From Desulfurivibrio alkaliphilus AHT 2 (GTDB lineage Bacteria; Desulfobacterota; Desulfobulbia; Desulfobulbales; Desulfurivibrionaceae), in NCBI RefSeq assembly GCF_000092205.1, contig NC_014216.1:806001-870000 (forward strand): a stretch of DNA of 64,000 nt, in the 5' to 3' direction. The notes beneath the pieces were generated by a model, which was not told the origin of the DNA, searched no databases, and was given only the letters and a program-made list of their open reading frames with translations. Both the position numbers and the translations under genes were made by a program. Numbering within the stretch: the first letter of the stretch is position 1; every line of letters starts with the position of its first letter. Positions 17,862 to 26,556 of this stretch are shown piece by piece.

Positions 17862-20245
17862 TAGATTATATCGAAATCCAGTTGATAGATCAGCTGCCAA
17901 ACGTTGATGTTGCCGTCGTTACGGCCGGCCAGCAGGGTATGGGGCCGGGGGCCGGGGGCCAGGCTGCGGATGCCGCCGCCCCGGCCATCGAGACAAAAAA
18001 GCTTTTCGCCGCCTTCCAGGCTGATGATGTTAATCAGATCGTCATCGCCGGCGGAGGCCAGGCAACGGCCGTCGGCCAGCCCCAGCACCGCCCGAATCCG
18101 GTCGTGGTGGGGTTTGATACTGTGTTGCGCTTCATCGCCCCGCCGTGGCCAGATCTTCACCCGCCGGTCCCCGCCGGTGGAAATAAAGTGCTCGCCGGCC
18201 ACCGTTGCCGCCAGATCATACACCGATCCGGCGTGGGCCTGGACGGTGGCGGTACATTCACGCATGCGACTTTGCCAGTGGCGCAGCAGACCATCTTCGC
18301 TGCCGCTGATCAGTTCCAGGCCCTGGTCCGGGTAACACAGGGCGCTGATGGCGCCGCTTTCCGCCAGCGAGACGCCGTCTTCCCGGCCGGTGGCCAGGCG
18401 CCGGACAATAATGCTGCCGTCCGCCCCGCCGGAGGTCAGCAGCTTGCCGTCCCGGCTGAAGGTCAGGGCGGTTACCGGTGCCCGGTGGCTTTGCTCCTGG
18501 CCCAAAACAGTGCCGGAGCGGGGCGACACCAGATGCACCCCGCCTTCCCTGGTACCGACGGCCAGATGCTTGCCACCGGGGGAAACCACCAGGGTGCTGA
18601 TGGGCAACTCGTTATTTTGTACCACTTCCGGGCTGGCGCCACCAGTCAGGTTATAGATGAGCAGGCGGCCATCCTGCCCCACCGAGGCAATCCGGCGACT
18701 GTTGGGGATGCAGGACAGGGCGACCACCGGCGCCTGGTGACCGGTAAGGGTAAGAAAACGCTGGCCATGGAGGGGCAACAGCTTTTCCCGGATCAGCAAC
18801 AGCTCTTCATAAACGCGATTGAAAAAACGGTCCTTGCGAAAGCCTTCAAGACGCCAGGTCGCCAGCAGGGCCTCAAAACAGGCCTGGTAGCGGCGATTGA
18901 CCAGGTGATCGTGGATCTTGCTCTCCACCTGACGCCGCTGGGCACCGCGCCGGTAAACGGCCAGGCTTACGGGGGGCGGCACCAGGCAAAACTCCGGGCC
19001 ATCCTCGTGGTCCTGGCCAAAATCACTCTTAAGACCGGTGATGTTGAGTTTGGCCGCCTTTTCCAACTCCTGCAAAAGATCCTGGCCGCCCGGCGGTCGA
19101 CCGTACTGGCGGTTGGCCTCGATCCGCCGGAGGATGCGGGCCGGGCTGCTGCCCTCCAGGCGCCAGCGCAGCAGCAGTTCGTTATAAACCCCCTCCGGCA
19201 GAGTATCGTTCAACTCCAGACAACGCATAAGCTTGCGGGTGGCGGCCTGTTTTTTGCCCTCTTCCAGTAAAAAAACCGCCTGGTTGTTGAGTACTTCCGC
19301 CCGCATCTCAAGGGTTGGCGCTTCGTGGTAGGGGCAGGACATCTTGAAAAGTTGGCGGTAGGCTCGGTTCAGGTCATGCCGCAAGTCGGCAAAACCCGGG
19401 TAGCCCTGGCCGCTGTTGCTCGCCTGGCTGCGCTGCAGGGCCTGGCGCAGGGGAGGCGGCAGGCTGGCCGTTGAGCCTTTCGCCTGGCAGCCGGCGGCGG
19501 CAAACATCTGTTGCAGGCAACGGCCAAAGGCCTGCAGCTCGGCAGCGGGCGAGGGATCGGCGGAACCGGTGGCGAGCCCGAAGCCGGTGATTTTCAGCAA
19601 CGACCCGGGGGTAATAAAAATATTTTCCGGCCTGATGTCGCCATGGGTCAGCCCCAGGGCGTGGCAGTGCTCCATGCCGTGGCAGAACTGGATGGCCAGG
19701 GAGAGGGCGATACGGGGGTTGTGGCAGCGCCGATCGGCCAACCAGGCCGCCAGGGTGTCGCCGGCCACCAACTCGCTGATCATCACCGGCAGGTTGTGCT
19801 GAAAACGCAGGTTATAAGAAACGGCAACATTGGGGTGCAACCCGGTCTTTACCCGCAGTTCAGCCCGGTGGAGGCATTGTTTCAGCCCGGCGGGGCTTTG
19901 CAGCAGCTCGGCAGGCGGTGTTTCCAGCAACAGCGGTATTTTCCAGCGCAGATGAAAACATTGCCAGGCGCGGCTGACGTTGTGGCCCGAGGGCAAACGC
20001 GCTTCAATCCGGTAGTTATCCAGTACCCGGTCTTCCTTTTGCCAGTCAGGCAGTTGGGGAGGGGTAAAGGGGGCCGGTTTGGCAGCCGGGCGGCCCACCT
20101 CATGGGCCTTCTTCGGGCGGCGACCGGTTTCCTGCTCAGCGGTGGGGGCCGCCGTTGCTGGCCGGTCTTTTGCCTGTTCGGGGGATGGGTCGCGTTTGCC
20201 AACCTTGTCGTTAATTTTTTGCAGCCAGCGGTTCAGCATCCCCAA
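17861..20245 (-). CDS. Pseudokinase-TPR-WD40 protein
   Basis: The 794-residue protein begins with a charged, Pro/Ala-rich tail (1-65). A Hanks-type kinase fold follows (about 75-260) whose key positions are altered: no glycine-rich GxGxxG loop, no VAIK-type lysine (IPLLLET), HGDIRPEN at 201-208 in place of HRD...N, and GFG instead of DFG. It is therefore probably a pseudokinase that binds partners or nucleotide without phosphorylating. A TPR-like stretch (about 295-370) comes next, then at least six WD40-like blades from about 505 to the end (VVALSCIPNSRRIASVGQDG, VTALTFSRDGKLLTSGGADG, VYDLAATVAGEHFISTGGDR). No signal peptide or membrane span is evident. The function is unknown; it is coupled to rarA by a TAATG overlap. 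Confidence 0.82.
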   Translation of the reverse strand: MGMLNRWLQKINDKVGKRDPSPEQAKDRPATAAPTAEQETGRRPKKAHEVGRPAAKPAPFTPPQLPDWQKEDRVLDNYRIEARLPSGHNVSRAWQCFHLRWKIPLLLETPPAELLQSPAGLKQCLHRAELRVKTGLHPNVAVSYNLRFQHNLPVMISELVAGDTLAAWLADRRCHNPRIALSLAIQFCHGMEHCHALGLTHGDIRPENIFITPGSLLKITGFGLATGSADPSPAAELQAFGRCLQQMFAAAGCQAKGSTASLPPPLRQALQRSQASNSGQGYPGFADLRHDLNRAYRQLFKMSCPYHEAPTLEMRAEVLNNQAVFLLEEGKKQAATRKLMRCLELNDTLPEGVYNELLLRWRLEGSSPARILRRIEANRQYGRPPGGQDLLQELEKAAKLNITGLKSDFGQDHEDGPEFCLVPPPVSLAVYRRGAQRRQVESKIHDHLVNRRYQACFEALLATWRLEGFRKDRFFNRVYEELLLIREKLLPLHGQRFLTLTGHQAPVVALSCIPNSRRIASVGQDGRLLIYNLTGGASPEVVQNNELPISTLVVSPGGKHLAVGTREGGVHLVSPRSGTVLGQEQSHRAPVTALTFSRDGKLLTSGGADGSIIVRRLATGREDGVSLAESGAISALCYPDQGLELISGSEDGLLRHWQSRMRECTATVQAHAGSVYDLAATVAGEHFISTGGDRRVKIWPRRGDEAQHSIKPHHDRIRAVLGLADGRCLASAGDDDLINIISLEGGEKLFCLDGRGGGIRSLAPGPRPHTLLAGRNDGNINVWQLIYQLDFDII

Positions 20246-20251
20246 GGGCCC

Positions 20252-21688
20252 TTACTTGTTGCCCAGGCGGGCGATGGTGGCCAGTTGTTCTTTGGCCCGG
20301 CGCTGATAGTTGCCATCTTCTTCGTCGTGGCGGACGGCCTCGCCAAGGTGGTGCCGGGCCATACGGGCCTCGCCCAGATACCAGTGGTAAAGGCCCAGGT
20401 GATAGTGGCCGGCGGCCCGGTCTCCCAGTTCGGTACGTACCTGGCCGTAGCGGAAATGCAGCCGGGCATGATCGGGGGTTTTGGTCAGCAGTTGCTCGTA
20501 AATGGGCTTGGCCTCGGCGGACCGGTCTAGTTGTTGCAGGGTTCTGGCCAGGTGAAACAGGATATAGGGGTCGTTGGGATCCCGTTTGCGGGCCTCGATC
20601 AACTGCTCCAAAGCTTCTTCGCCATGGCCGGCTTCAAACAGGATAATGGCCAGATCCGCCAACAAAATGGGGCGATCCGGGAAACGGGCGATAACTTTGC
20701 GGATTTCCTCCAGGGCTTTTTTGTGTTGCCGGTCGGCCAGATAAACCTGGGACAGCCCGTAGCGGGCCATGAAGTTGACCGGGTCTTCCTCGCCCTGGCG
20801 CATCCGGTGCCGCAGGGCCGGCAGCAGGTCCTGGGGAGAGCGGGTCAGGGAGAAAATCCGTTGCCTCACCCGGTGGAATTCAAACTCGAAATCCTCATCC
20901 CCCGGCCGGGGCTCAATCCGGGTGGGCAGGCGGTCGATATAAAGCCGATCTTCAATATAGGCGATGCGCCGTTCCGGTTCCGGGTGGGTCAGCAGGTATG
21001 CCGGCAGTTGGGCCCGGCGAAAACGGCTGATATTGCGCATGGTGCGCAGCATGCCCAGCATTTCCGCCGGATCCCGGCCCATTTCCCGCATCCAGCGCAG
21101 GGCCAGCAGGTCGGCCTCTTCCTCGTCCTGGCGACTGAACTGCAGACTCATGGTGGCGCTACCGGCCAGGGAGCCGGCTACCACCGCTTCGGCCATCGCA
21201 CCACCGCCCAGAATCAGCCCGGCCAGGGCCAGGGCGGTGGCGCCCAGGTTGACCCGCTGGGTTTTGTCCAGGCGATCGGCGTAGTGGCGGCTCACCGCAT
21301 GCCCCACTTCATGGGCCAGGACACTGACCAGTTGCCCCTCGCTTTCGGCGGCCTCGATCAGGCCGGAGTGGATAACAATGATCCCGCCGGGGGCGGCAAA
21401 GGCATTAAACTCCCTATTGTCCACCACAAAAAAATGGTAGTCAAAGGGCTGTGGGCCGGCCACATCCAGCACCTCTTGCCCCAGGCGGCGGATATAGGTG
21501 GTGATATCCGGATCGTCGAGAAACTTGAACTCCTTGCGAACCAGGGTAAGCAGGCGTTCCCCCAGCTCTTTTTCCTCTTGGATGGAAAGCGCCACAGCGG
21601 GTGTCGGCTGGGCCAGACTGACGGCAAGCATCAGTACAACCGTTAGCCAGACCAGGCAGCGTTGCGGAATTTTAGTAGAAAAAATCAT
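20252..21688 (-). CDS. bepA: M48 metalloprotease with TPR tail, BepA-like
   Basis: The 478-residue periplasmic protein has a signal peptide (cleavage near AVALS, about residue 34). An M48 zinc protease domain has HEVGH at 126-130 and a downstream EEEADLLALRWM helix that provides the third ligand. A C-terminal array of TPR repeats (about 270-470) follows. This is the BepA/YfgC layout, a protease-chaperone that helps assemble or clear outer-membrane beta-barrel proteins such as LptD. It lies 6 nt upstream of the pseudokinase gene. Confidence 0.9.
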   Translation of the reverse strand: MIFSTKIPQRCLVWLTVVLMLAVSLAQPTPAVALSIQEEKELGERLLTLVRKEFKFLDDPDITTYIRRLGQEVLDVAGPQPFDYHFFVVDNREFNAFAAPGGIIVIHSGLIEAAESEGQLVSVLAHEVGHAVSRHYADRLDKTQRVNLGATALALAGLILGGGAMAEAVVAGSLAGSATMSLQFSRQDEEEADLLALRWMREMGRDPAEMLGMLRTMRNISRFRRAQLPAYLLTHPEPERRIAYIEDRLYIDRLPTRIEPRPGDEDFEFEFHRVRQRIFSLTRSPQDLLPALRHRMRQGEEDPVNFMARYGLSQVYLADRQHKKALEEIRKVIARFPDRPILLADLAIILFEAGHGEEALEQLIEARKRDPNDPYILFHLARTLQQLDRSAEAKPIYEQLLTKTPDHARLHFRYGQVRTELGDRAAGHYHLGLYHWYLGEARMARHHLGEAVRHDEEDGNYQRRAKEQLATIARLGNK

Positions 21689-21859
21689 GGGGAATAAGAC
21701 ACCTGTACAAATAAAAAAGTTGCAGGATCATGCTTATGATAACTTTGCTCCCGGAAAAACGCCATAACTTATCTTTGCCCGGCCTTTCTCCCGGCGCAGC
21801 CTGTCTTGTTGCCTCTCTCATTGTCTTGCAATTCCGGAACGATACGGTATTTTGGCGGA

Positions 21860-23608
21860 ATGCTCAAGGAACTGTGGATTAAAAACCTGGCCCTGGTGGA
21901 AGAGTTGCGGCTGTCGCCCGGCTCCGGCCTGGCAGTGCTCACCGGCGAGACCGGGGCCGGCAAGTCGATCATTCTGCAGGCCGTTCACCTGCTGGCCGGC
22001 GGCCGGGCCTCGGCGGACTGGGTGCGCGGGGGGGCGGAACAGGCCACGGTGGAGGCCTTTTTTGAATTCGACCCGGGCCACGAGGAGTTGGTGCAACTTT
22101 TAAGCGCAGCCGGCCTTGAGTTGCCGGATAAGGACGGGCCGCAGGGGCATGCGAAAGATGAGCCGGCCGGTGAGTTGATCGTCAAAAGAATTATCAGCGC
22201 CAAAGGCAAGAGCCGCTTTTACCTCAACGGCTCCATGGCCACCGCCGCCACCGTGGGCAGCCTGGTCGAACACCTGGTCAGCGTGGCCAGTCAGCATGAC
22301 CATCAGCAACTGTTGCAACCCCGTTATCATTTGGAATGCATTGATGCCGCCGGCAACCTGCTGGAACAGCGGCAGGCCCTGGCGGTATTGTTCGACCAGT
22401 GGCAGGAGGTGAAAAACCGCCTGCTGCAACTGCGCACCCAGGAACAGGACAAGGAGCAGCGCCGCGATTTTCTTGCCTTCCAGTGCCGGGAAATCGAGGA
22501 GATCGCCCCGGAAGCGGGGGAAGACGAACGGCTGGCCGAACAAAAGGATCGGCTTAAATTTGCCGACACCCTGATCGATCTGGGGCGGAAAAGCTATGCC
22601 GCCCTGGCGGAAAAGATCGGCACGCCTCTGGCCGCGGTCCGCAAAAATCTGCAGGAGATGGCGGCCCGGGATGAAGGAATCGGCAAGCTGGCCGAGGATG
22701 TGGCCGGTGCCGCTTTCGTGCTGGAAGACGCCCAGATGGAACTGGTCCGCTATCTCGATGGCCTGCCCAATGACGCCGCCGCCCTGGATCAGGTGACGGC
22801 CCGCATCGACCAGCTTCAGAAGCTCAAGCGCAAATACGGTCCCACCCTGGAAGAGGTGCTGACCTTTGCCCGGCAGGCCAGGGCTGAACTGGATACCTTG
22901 GAGAATATGGACGCCGCCCTGGCGGAACTGGAAGCCGAGGTGGCGCGGCGGGAAGCGGAGCTTATGGCCGCCGCCGCCGAGCTATCGGCCGCCCGCCGCC
23001 GGGTGGCAGATGATTTTGTCGCCCGGGTGGGGGCAGAGCTGAGCTCGCTGGCTTTGGCGCAGGCCCGCTTTGCCGTTCAGATGCCGGCCGGCGAGCCTGC
23101 CAGAATAACCCGCCTGGGCTGGGATAAACCGGAATTCGTTTTTTCCGCCAACCCCGGCGAAGAACTGCGCCCGCTGGCCAGGGTGGCCTCGGGCGGTGAG
23201 CTTTCCCGCCTGATGCTGGCCTTGAAATGCGTTCTGGCCCGGCAGGATAAGGTGGAAAGCGTGGTCTTTGACGAGGTCGATGCCGGCATCAGCGGCCAGG
23301 CCGCCGAGTCGGTGGCCCGCAAGATTCGCCAGCTGGCCGGTCATCACCAGGTGATCTGCATTACCCACTTACCTCAGATCGCCGCCGGGGCCGACGAGCA
23401 TTACCTGGTGGCCAAGAGCCAGCGCAACGGGCGCACCATCACCGAAATCGACCGGTTGCCGGAAAAGCGGCGACCGCACGAGTTGGCTCGGATGCTGGAC
23501 GGGGCGGCGGTCAGCGATAAAACCCTGGCCTATGCCACGGAACTGATCAACCGGACCACGGCGGAGAAAAAACAATTGACGGCAAAAATGAGGGGCGGGG
23601 CAAAATGA
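21860..23608 (+). CDS. recN: DNA repair ATPase RecN
   Basis: The 582-residue SMC-like protein has Walker A GETGAGKS, two long coiled-coil arms (about 155-200 and 270-400), the ABC signature VASGGELSRLMLALK and Walker B VVFDEVDAGISG, then VICITHLPQIA. It acts at double-strand breaks, in keeping with recB, recC, recD and rarA elsewhere in the window. The start MLKELWIKNLALVEE matches the family; an upstream in-frame ATG at 21806 would add an unlikely leader. I saw no certain LexA box. Confidence 0.95.
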   Translation: MLKELWIKNLALVEELRLSPGSGLAVLTGETGAGKSIILQAVHLLAGGRASADWVRGGAEQATVEAFFEFDPGHEELVQLLSAAGLELPDKDGPQGHAKDEPAGELIVKRIISAKGKSRFYLNGSMATAATVGSLVEHLVSVASQHDHQQLLQPRYHLECIDAAGNLLEQRQALAVLFDQWQEVKNRLLQLRTQEQDKEQRRDFLAFQCREIEEIAPEAGEDERLAEQKDRLKFADTLIDLGRKSYAALAEKIGTPLAAVRKNLQEMAARDEGIGKLAEDVAGAAFVLEDAQMELVRYLDGLPNDAAALDQVTARIDQLQKLKRKYGPTLEEVLTFARQARAELDTLENMDAALAELEAEVARREAELMAAAAELSAARRRVADDFVARVGAELSSLALAQARFAVQMPAGEPARITRLGWDKPEFVFSANPGEELRPLARVASGGELSRLMLALKCVLARQDKVESVVFDEVDAGISGQAAESVARKIRQLAGHHQVICITHLPQIAAGADEHYLVAKSQRNGRTITEIDRLPEKRRPHELARMLDGAAVSDKTLAYATELINRTTAEKKQLTAKMRGGAK

Positions 23609-24687
23609 CCACCGCGTTGGCACTCTATTCCGGCGGGCTGGACAGCACTCTGGCCTGCCGGGTGATCATGGAGCAGAATATCCGGGTACTGGCGGTCAAG
23701 TTCATCAGCCCCTTTTTCGGCGCCGACCTGCTGCAATATCCGGAACAATACCGGCAGATGGTACGGCGCAAATACGGCATCGAGGTGATCCTGCGGGATC
23801 TCACCGAACCTTACCTGCAAATGCTGGCCGCCCCGGCGCATGGCTACGGCAAGAACTTCAACCCCTGCGTGGACTGCAAGATCATGCTGATGGGCGAGGC
23901 CAGGCGGATGCTAGCCGAGGTGGGGGCGGAATTTCTGATCTCCGGCGAGGTGCTGGGCCAGCGCCCCATGAGTCAGCGCCGCGACACCCTGCGGGTGATC
24001 GAGCGGGACAGCGGCTGTGCCGATCTGCTCCTGAGGCCGCTGTGCGCCCGCAACCTGCCGCCTACCAAGCCGGAACGCGAAGGCCTGGTGGACCGGGAAA
24101 AACTCTACGACTTCAAGGGCCGCAGCCGCACCCCGCAGATGCAACTGGCGGCCCGATTCGGCATTGATGACTACGAATCGCCGGGGGGCGGCTGCGTGCT
24201 CACCGACCCCAATCTGGCCGAGCGTATTCGGGGCCACTACGCCGAAACCGCTGCCGAAGGCCGACCGGTGCGGGCCGAGGATATCCTGCTGCTGCTCAGC
24301 GGCCGGATCTTCAAACTGCCCGGCGGCTCCATTCTGGCCCTGGGCCGGACCGAGGCGGGCAACCAGCGGGTGCTTTCCCGCCGCATCCACGGCGACTGGT
24401 TGCTGCAACTGCGCGATCACCCCGGCCCACAGGCGGTGTTACGACCGCCGGCGGGCAGTCTCCCCAACGGGGAAACAGAGCGCCAAATAAACGCCGAAAA
24501 GGCGGCCGCTGCCCCCTTGGCGGCCGATCTGCAACGGGCGGTGGCCCTGGTGCTGCGCTACGCCGGCAAAGCGGTGCGGCAGCAGGGCAGGGCGGTGGTG
24601 GAGTTGTGCCGCGATCGGGAAGAACCGGTGATGGCGCTGGAAACCGCCCCGGCCCGGGATGAAGAGTTTATCCCCTGGCGCCGCTAG
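23605..24687 (+). CDS. PP-loop ATP pyrophosphatase, MnmA/ThiI-like
   Basis: The 360-residue protein starts with the PP-loop SGGLDS (9-14), followed by NFNPCVDCK, ISGEVLGQRPMSQ, a SPGGGCVLTD segment and a C-terminal domain without a clear family. The two cysteine sites fit a tRNA thiolation-type enzyme that adenylates a base and transfers sulfur, but it is not canonical MnmA or ThiI. Its ATGA overlaps the recN stop, so it is translationally coupled to a DNA repair gene. The C-terminal portion (about 255-360) may confer its own specificity. Confidence 0.75.
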   Translation: MTTALALYSGGLDSTLACRVIMEQNIRVLAVKFISPFFGADLLQYPEQYRQMVRRKYGIEVILRDLTEPYLQMLAAPAHGYGKNFNPCVDCKIMLMGEARRMLAEVGAEFLISGEVLGQRPMSQRRDTLRVIERDSGCADLLLRPLCARNLPPTKPEREGLVDREKLYDFKGRSRTPQMQLAARFGIDDYESPGGGCVLTDPNLAERIRGHYAETAAEGRPVRAEDILLLLSGRIFKLPGGSILALGRTEAGNQRVLSRRIHGDWLLQLRDHPGPQAVLRPPAGSLPNGETERQINAEKAAAAPLAADLQRAVALVLRYAGKAVRQQGRAVVELCRDREEPVMALETAPARDEEFIPWRR

Positions 24688-24734
24688 CTTTTTTTTGACG
24701 CGCCGCATCTGCCAACCAGTTAACATACCGTTGG

Positions 24735-26144
24735 TCAGGGTTGGCGCTGGTTGAAGCGCTCCAGCCACAACTCCAAGGTGCCCCAGAAGCGCTCCGGCAG
24801 GCGTTGGTACCAGGGGCGGTGATGCCACTGGTCGGCCAGAATTTCTCGGCTGGCGGCAAAATTTTGTTCAAACAGGCCCGCTAGCTGATCTTTCAGGGCC
24901 GGGTCGGAGGCTTCCTGGTTGGCCTCCAGGCTCCAACGGAAATTCCAGCGGTCGATGTTGCTGGAGCCGATGGAGACCCAGTTGTCGATGAGCAGGGTTT
25001 TGGCGTGGAGGAAACGGGGTTGGTACTCAAAAATCCGCACCCCGGCCGCCAGCAGCTTGTGGTAGTAACGGCGCCCGACATGCCGGACACTGGGATGATC
25101 GGTATGGGGCCCCGGCAGCAGCAGGCGGACATCGCAGCCCCGCCGGGCCGCCTGGTAAAGCGCGCGGCGGAGCTTCCAGGAGGGGATGAAGTAGGCGGTG
25201 GCAATCCAGGCGCGGCGTTGGCTGTTGCGCAACCGATTCAGCAGCGAACGTTTGATTTCCATACGCACCGGATTGTTGAGCACGACCCTTCCCAGGCCCG
25301 GTTGCTGCTCACCTGCGGTACAACATTTGTGGGTTGCCGCCCGCCCGGTCGCGGCCGCTTTGGCTCCTTGCCGCCCAAAGACGCGACCTTGTCGAAGCCC
25401 GGGCTGTACGGGGGGCGATTGCGGGCTGTGGCGGCCGTCGCGGGTGTGTTTCCAAACTTGGGCAAAGGCGTTTTGCCAGTCGGCCACGCAGGGACCTTGC
25501 ACCCTCAGCATCACGTCATGCCAGGGCGGGGTTGCGGCCAGCAGGGGAAAGGTTGAAGAATAGGGGGGGCGGGGCACAAAGTCATCGGTGATGCCGGTGC
25601 CGCCGGTGTAGGCGATCTCGCCGTCCACCACCAGCAGCTTGCGGTGATCGCGCCAGAAATTGCGGCGCCACTTGCCGTAGTGCAGGGGATTGTAAAAGGC
25701 CAGGTGCGCCCCGGCTTGGTGCAGACGGTTGCGGTCCACCTGGTTGAGGCCGCGGGCGCCGAAATCGTCGGCCAGCACAAAAACATCGACCCCGCGGGCG
25801 ATGGCCGCCTCAAAGGCGGAGATAAAACTGTCGGCCACCCGGCCCGAGGCCAGCAGATACATTTCCAACAGCACAAAGTGCCGGGCGGCGGCGATATCGG
25901 CCAGCATCGCCGGGAAAAAAATCTCCCCGTCGGCCAGCAGGGTAAACCGGTTGCCGTCGCGCCATGGAAAGCGTTGCCAGTGAAGGGGGAAGGGAGTCTG
26001 CATCTTGCGGCATATTCTAATGAACGCCGCCGCCCTGGTCAATGTCTGTTCGGCGGTCAATGCCTGGTGCACGGTGCTACTGTCGATCATGCAGGCCAAA
26101 ACAGTTTGGGCATTTGCCGCCGTTTGCGCCGGCGAATCGGCCAT
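24735..26144 (-). CDS. Phospholipase D / cardiolipin synthase-like protein
   Basis: The protein of up to 469 residues has two HKD motifs, HRKLLVVD and HAKTLLID followed by GSSNIDRWNFRWSLEAN, typical of cardiolipin synthases and related phosphatidyltransferases. It lacks the N-terminal membrane helices of the major ClsA type and is closer to ClsB-like enzymes. The start is uncertain: MQTPFPLHWQRF at 26003 begins the conserved part, and the first 47 residues of the long form look unstructured. An insertion near residue 250-290, rich in Gly, Arg and Pro, separates the two catalytic halves. Confidence 0.82.
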   Translation of the reverse strand: MADSPAQTAANAQTVLACMIDSSTVHQALTAEQTLTRAAAFIRICRKMQTPFPLHWQRFPWRDGNRFTLLADGEIFFPAMLADIAAARHFVLLEMYLLASGRVADSFISAFEAAIARGVDVFVLADDFGARGLNQVDRNRLHQAGAHLAFYNPLHYGKWRRNFWRDHRKLLVVDGEIAYTGGTGITDDFVPRPPYSSTFPLLAATPPWHDVMLRVQGPCVADWQNAFAQVWKHTRDGRHSPQSPPVQPGLRQGRVFGRQGAKAAATGRAATHKCCTAGEQQPGLGRVVLNNPVRMEIKRSLLNRLRNSQRRAWIATAYFIPSWKLRRALYQAARRGCDVRLLLPGPHTDHPSVRHVGRRYYHKLLAAGVRIFEYQPRFLHAKTLLIDNWVSIGSSNIDRWNFRWSLEANQEASDPALKDQLAGLFEQNFAASREILADQWHHRPWYQRLPERFWGTLELWLERFNQRQP

Positions 26145-26283
26145 CTTCGCTGATGGGCATTATGAGGTGCTTTTTTGAAATTGCCGCTTGCTTGTGACCT
26201 GTAATAGCATATAAGCTGTTATTGTCTTTGCCGATCAGGTGAGGAAGGCTATGGCTCATGACCATTTTCCCAGGAGACATCGT

Positions 26284-26481
26284 ATGCGTGAAAACAAAGA
26301 AAAAGACCAGCAAGGCGGGAATATCTGCGCCGTGTGCGGCGGAAAAAAAGTTATTGCCGGCACCTGCACCTGCGATCACGAGTGGCGTGGCAACCAAGGT
26401 GACGACGCTTGGGAAGACTGCAAGTGCACGCCCGATGTGCCGTGCCCCGAATGTGGCGGCACCGGCGTGCTTGGGGGTTGA
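26284..26481 (+). CDS. Zinc-ribbon microprotein
   Basis: The 65-residue protein has CAVCGG near the start, CTC in the middle, CKC, and CPECGGTG near the end, resembling DnaJ-type or rubredoxin-like zinc knuckles. A strong AGGAGA site lies 6 nt before ATG 26284. In-frame starts at 26251 and 26239 have poorer sites. No partner is evident; it lies divergent from the cardiolipin-synthase-like gene. I do not recognise a named family. It may be a small metal-binding adaptor. Confidence 0.65.
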   Translation: MRENKEKDQQGGNICAVCGGKKVIAGTCTCDHEWRGNQGDDAWEDCKCTPDVPCPECGGTGVLGG

Positions 26482-26556
26482 CCAGCGCCGGAGTTGCTGC
26501 TCTTGCGAGCCCGGCAATTAGAGTCGCAGTCACCGGCTGAGCTGCGTGGCATGAAC

